Assembly (NCBI GenBank): GCA_009911175.1 | Contig: QXWX01000064.1 | Location: 1-7,356, forward strand | DNA from: Lachnospiraceae bacterium | Lineage (GTDB): Bacteria > Bacillota_A > Clostridia > Lachnospirales > Lachnospiraceae | DNA length: 7,356 bases | Direction: 5' to 3' | Shown: positions 5,664-7,356 of the stretch, in pieces | How positions within the stretch are numbered: position 1 is the first letter of the stretch | Layout: each line of letters opens with the position of its first letter | Made by a program: the position numbers and the translations under genes | The notes under the pieces: generated by a model | Database searches by the model: none | What the model was told of the DNA's origin: nothing | Seen by the model: the letters and a program-made list of their open reading frames with translations, nothing else

Positions 5664-5764
5664 TAGCGGTAAAGTCAAAGGTAACGTTACGATGTAACCG
5701 GAAAACCATGGAAACTGACTCCCCAAAGGGTGTGAACAGTAACCAGCCATAAACCATTTACTGT
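5664..5764 (+). promoter_or_regulatory. Structured leader RNA of unknown class upstream of the hemerythrin/receiver gene
   Basis: The region has several hairpins that overlap each other. GTTAC (5686-5690) can pair with GTAAC (5694-5698) or with GTAAC (5739-5743). ACTG (5714-5717) can pair with CAGT (5737-5740) around a CCC-CAAA-GGG hairpin. ACAGTAA (5736-5742) can instead pair with TTACTGT (5758-5764). Mutually exclusive stems in a long leader suggest a switch or attenuator. I compared it by eye with c-di-GMP-I/II, cobalamin, TPP, FMN, purine, SAM and ZTP consensus cores and saw no match. The rest of 5596-5882 shows no gene. Confidence 0.4.
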
Positions 5765-5863
5765 ATTTTATGAAATGTCATTCTTGACAGATATGATACT
5801 CAGTCAGGGGAGGAGAAGGGGGTTGCAGAAACAACGCGCAAAGAATGAAGCCTTGACTGCGGC

Positions 5864-5871
5864 AAAGGAGG
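5864..5871 (+). promoter_or_regulatory. Ribosome-binding site that fixes the start of the hemerythrin/receiver gene
   Basis: AAAGGAGG is a near-perfect anti-16S match, 11 nt before the ATG at 5883. That spacing is a little long but acceptable. In-frame ATG codons at 5775 and 5793 lack such a site. Confidence 0.8.
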
Positions 5872-5882
5872 ATGATTTCATT

Positions 5883-7235
5883 ATGGAAAATCAATTGGTA
5901 TGGAAGGACGAGTTCAGTATCGGAGTGGACATAATCGATAAGGAACATAAGCGTCTTTTCAAGATCATCAACAAGCTCTTCTCATTCAGTGAGGAGGACA
6001 AAAAAAGCCAATGGGCATGCCAGGAGGGGATCAAGTTCTTCAAGGACCATGCGATGAAGCATTTTGCGGATGAAGAAGAATATATGGCATCCATTGATTA
6101 CAAGGATATCCTGGTACACAAGCATATCCATGCCGGTTTTCGCAACAATACGCTTCCGGCATTGGAGGAGGAACTGGAGCGGTCGGATTATTCCCCGGAT
6201 GCTGTTGCCCATTTTCTGGGAGTCTGCGCCGGCTGGCTGATCGGGCATACTCTGACGGAAGACCGCGCGATCAAGGGAGAAGACAGCAGCAAGTGGGGAA
6301 GTCTTTTGCCAAGTGATGAACTGAATGCCATGCAGAAGACGATCGTCCAGCTGATCTATGATATGTTTCAGCTGGAATCCAGCATGATCAGCGACGCATA
6401 CGGCGGAGAAAAGTTTGGAAAAGGGGTCTACTACCGTCTGGTCTACGGCACAAAGCAGGATGAAAAATGGGAGATCATACTGGTCTTTGAGGAAATGCTT
6501 CTGATCAATACTGTCGGAAAGGTACTGGGCCTTCAGACAAACAAACTGGATTCCATGCTGATCAATGCTGCCAGATATACGGCGCAGCAGTTTGTCGGAC
6601 GGATCAGAGAGCATCTTCCGGATGCGGACCTGCAGGAAATGCAGGAAGAAAATCTCCTGACATATGAGCAGTTCCGCAAGGTATTTGAACGCCACAATCC
6701 CCAGGTCAGCCTGTTGTTTGATACCGGCGCCGGTTATTTCGCGTTTTGCGTCATTGCGCCCCACTTGCTCCAAAACGGCGTGGGAACCGCGATCAGCATG
6801 GATAATGCCATTTCCGAGATCGAAGAATACCTGACCCAGAGAGAGGCCAGCAAAGCGGAGGAACAGCCAAAGATCCTGATCGTTGACGATTCCATGACGA
6901 TCCGTCAGGGCATGAAGCAATTGTTGGAAGAGGACTATGAGATTGCCGTGGCCACATCCGGAGTCGCCGCGATACGCTCCATCACTCTGGACAGGCCGGA
7001 TCTGGTTCTGCTGGATTACGAGATGCCGGTCTGCGACGGCAAGCAGGTATTGGAGATGATCCGTTCCGACGATTCGCTGGCCGAGCTTCCTGTTTTCTTC
7101 CTGACAGGCCGTGTGGATCCGGAAAGTGTAAAAAAAGTTATTCCTTTAAAGCCTGAAGGATATTTGTCAAAATACCTAAAGCCTGAGGATATTAAAAGTA
7201 ATATTGATAAATTCTTTGAGCGAAGGCAGGCTTAA
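5883..7235 (+). CDS. Bacteriohemerythrin / CheX-like / response-regulator receiver fusion protein
   Basis: A 450-aa cytoplasmic protein with three parts and no membrane segment. Residues 1-133 are a bacteriohemerythrin domain, an O2-binding non-haem diiron four-helix bundle. All seven usual ligands are in place: H22, H60, E64, H79, H83, H122 and D127. Residues about 145-320 resemble the CheX/CheC chemotaxis phosphatase fold. The segment 228-245 aligns without gaps to the CheX helix that carries the catalytic ExxN, but here those positions are Y232 and Q235. Residues 329-450 are a receiver domain with the acidic pair D335/D336, phospho-acceptor D378 (in LLDYEMP), T408 and K430, all intact. There is no DNA-binding or enzyme output domain. 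The likely role is redox- or O2-linked control of phosphotransfer, perhaps tied to chemotaxis, but this is inference; no histidine kinase or che gene is in view. The start follows AAAGGAGG and places W7 at the usual hemerythrin position. Confidence 0.9.
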   Translation: MENQLVWKDEFSIGVDIIDKEHKRLFKIINKLFSFSEEDKKSQWACQEGIKFFKDHAMKHFADEEEYMASIDYKDILVHKHIHAGFRNNTLPALEEELERSDYSPDAVAHFLGVCAGWLIGHTLTEDRAIKGEDSSKWGSLLPSDELNAMQKTIVQLIYDMFQLESSMISDAYGGEKFGKGVYYRLVYGTKQDEKWEIILVFEEMLLINTVGKVLGLQTNKLDSMLINAARYTAQQFVGRIREHLPDADLQEMQEENLLTYEQFRKVFERHNPQVSLLFDTGAGYFAFCVIAPHLLQNGVGTAISMDNAISEIEEYLTQREASKAEEQPKILIVDDSMTIRQGMKQLLEEDYEIAVATSGVAAIRSITLDRPDLVLLDYEMPVCDGKQVLEMIRSDDSLAELPVFFLTGRVDPESVKKVIPLKPEGYLSKYLKPEDIKSNIDKFFERRQA

Positions 7236-7248
7236 AATTTTTCCACCT

Positions 7249-7323
7249 GTACGGTTGCAATCCGAAATATCGGTTTTATGCAACTTATTGCAATAAAACC
7301 GATATTTCGGATTAGCAACCTAC
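7249..7323. repeat. Very long near-perfect hairpin after the hemerythrin/receiver gene
   Basis: The arms 7259-7278 and 7294-7313 are perfect 20-bp reverse complements. Outside them GGTTGC (7253-7258) pairs with GCAACC (7315-7320), and GTA (7249-7251) with TAC (7321-7323), past single-base bulges. Inside, TGCAA (7279-7283) pairs with TTGCA (7288-7292) around CTTA. The total is about 34 bp with three single-base bulges (7252, 7293, 7314). No T-run follows on either side, so it is not a standard terminator, though it may stop or protect the transcript. A dispersed palindromic repeat, a small non-autonomous element or a transposon end hairpin are alternatives. Confidence 0.75.
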
Positions 7324-7356
7324 GCATAAATGAGCAAAATGCGGCTGCATTAGCAG

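Noticed and set aside
5660..5765. c-di-GMP, cobalamin or another known riboswitch in the hemerythrin leader
   Set aside because: The conserved core strings of those classes were not found by eye. A covariance search is needed, so I name no class.
5775..5882. Upstream in-frame ATG that would lengthen the hemerythrin protein by 36 residues
   Set aside because: There is no ribosome-binding site, and the extension is not like hemerythrin N-termini. AAAGGAGG precedes the ATG at 5883.
5982..6920. 312-codon open frame on the minus strand opposite the hemerythrin/receiver gene
   Set aside because: It lies wholly inside a gene with clear domains and conserved residues. The antisense translation has no recognisable motif or start signal.

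Overview
The window looks like a chromosomal segment from a Gram-positive anaerobe of the Clostridia, most likely Lachnospiraceae. The reasons are: an rpsB-tsf operon with strong GGAGG ribosome-binding sites, sigma-A type promoters, AT-rich intergenic gaps around G+C-balanced genes, a secreted CwlO/PcsB-like NlpC/P60 hydrolase with a Thr/Pro/Asp/Glu linker, and a bacteriohemerythrin signalling fusion. The taxonomic call is inference from style and protein similarity recalled from memory; no search was run.

Layout. Positions 1-61 (minus strand) read as the 5' end of a group II intron, lying just beyond the tsf terminator (72-105). Positions 181-1857 (minus) hold rpsB-tsf, with an extended -10 promoter at 1999-2027 and a structured leader of about 135 nt. 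A strong two-way hairpin terminator (2049-2083) separates this operon from an upstream minus-strand gene at 2194-3408, a secreted peptidoglycan endopeptidase. Its 3' UTR carries five degenerate 18-19 bp tandem repeats. The 387-bp gap at 3409-3795 holds two good sigma-A promoters for the hydrolase, an 11-bp inverted repeat at its start point, and on the plus strand a weaker promoter and a 17-bp palindrome before the next gene.

On the plus strand follow a short-chain dehydrogenase (3796-4527), whose active-site region resembles the EF-P 5-aminopentanone reductase (YmfI) group, and a carbamate-kinase family protein (4600-5529) with altered phosphate-loop residues. A terminator (5561-5595) closes that unit. 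A leader of about 255 nt with alternative hairpins then precedes a three-domain protein (5883-7235): an intact bacteriohemerythrin diiron domain, a CheX-like domain that seems to lack the phosphatase residues, and a complete response-regulator receiver domain. The window ends in a hairpin of more than 30 bp (7249-7323).

How the genes fit together. rpsB and tsf serve translation, and the reductase may do so too if it acts on EF-P. The hydrolase acts in the cell wall. The last gene is an oxygen/redox-type sensor protein joined to phosphotransfer parts. The genes do not form one obvious system. The most unusual items are the hemerythrin/CheX-like/receiver fusion with its long leader, the carbamate kinase with substituted loops, the intron behind the tsf terminator, and the terminal long hairpin.
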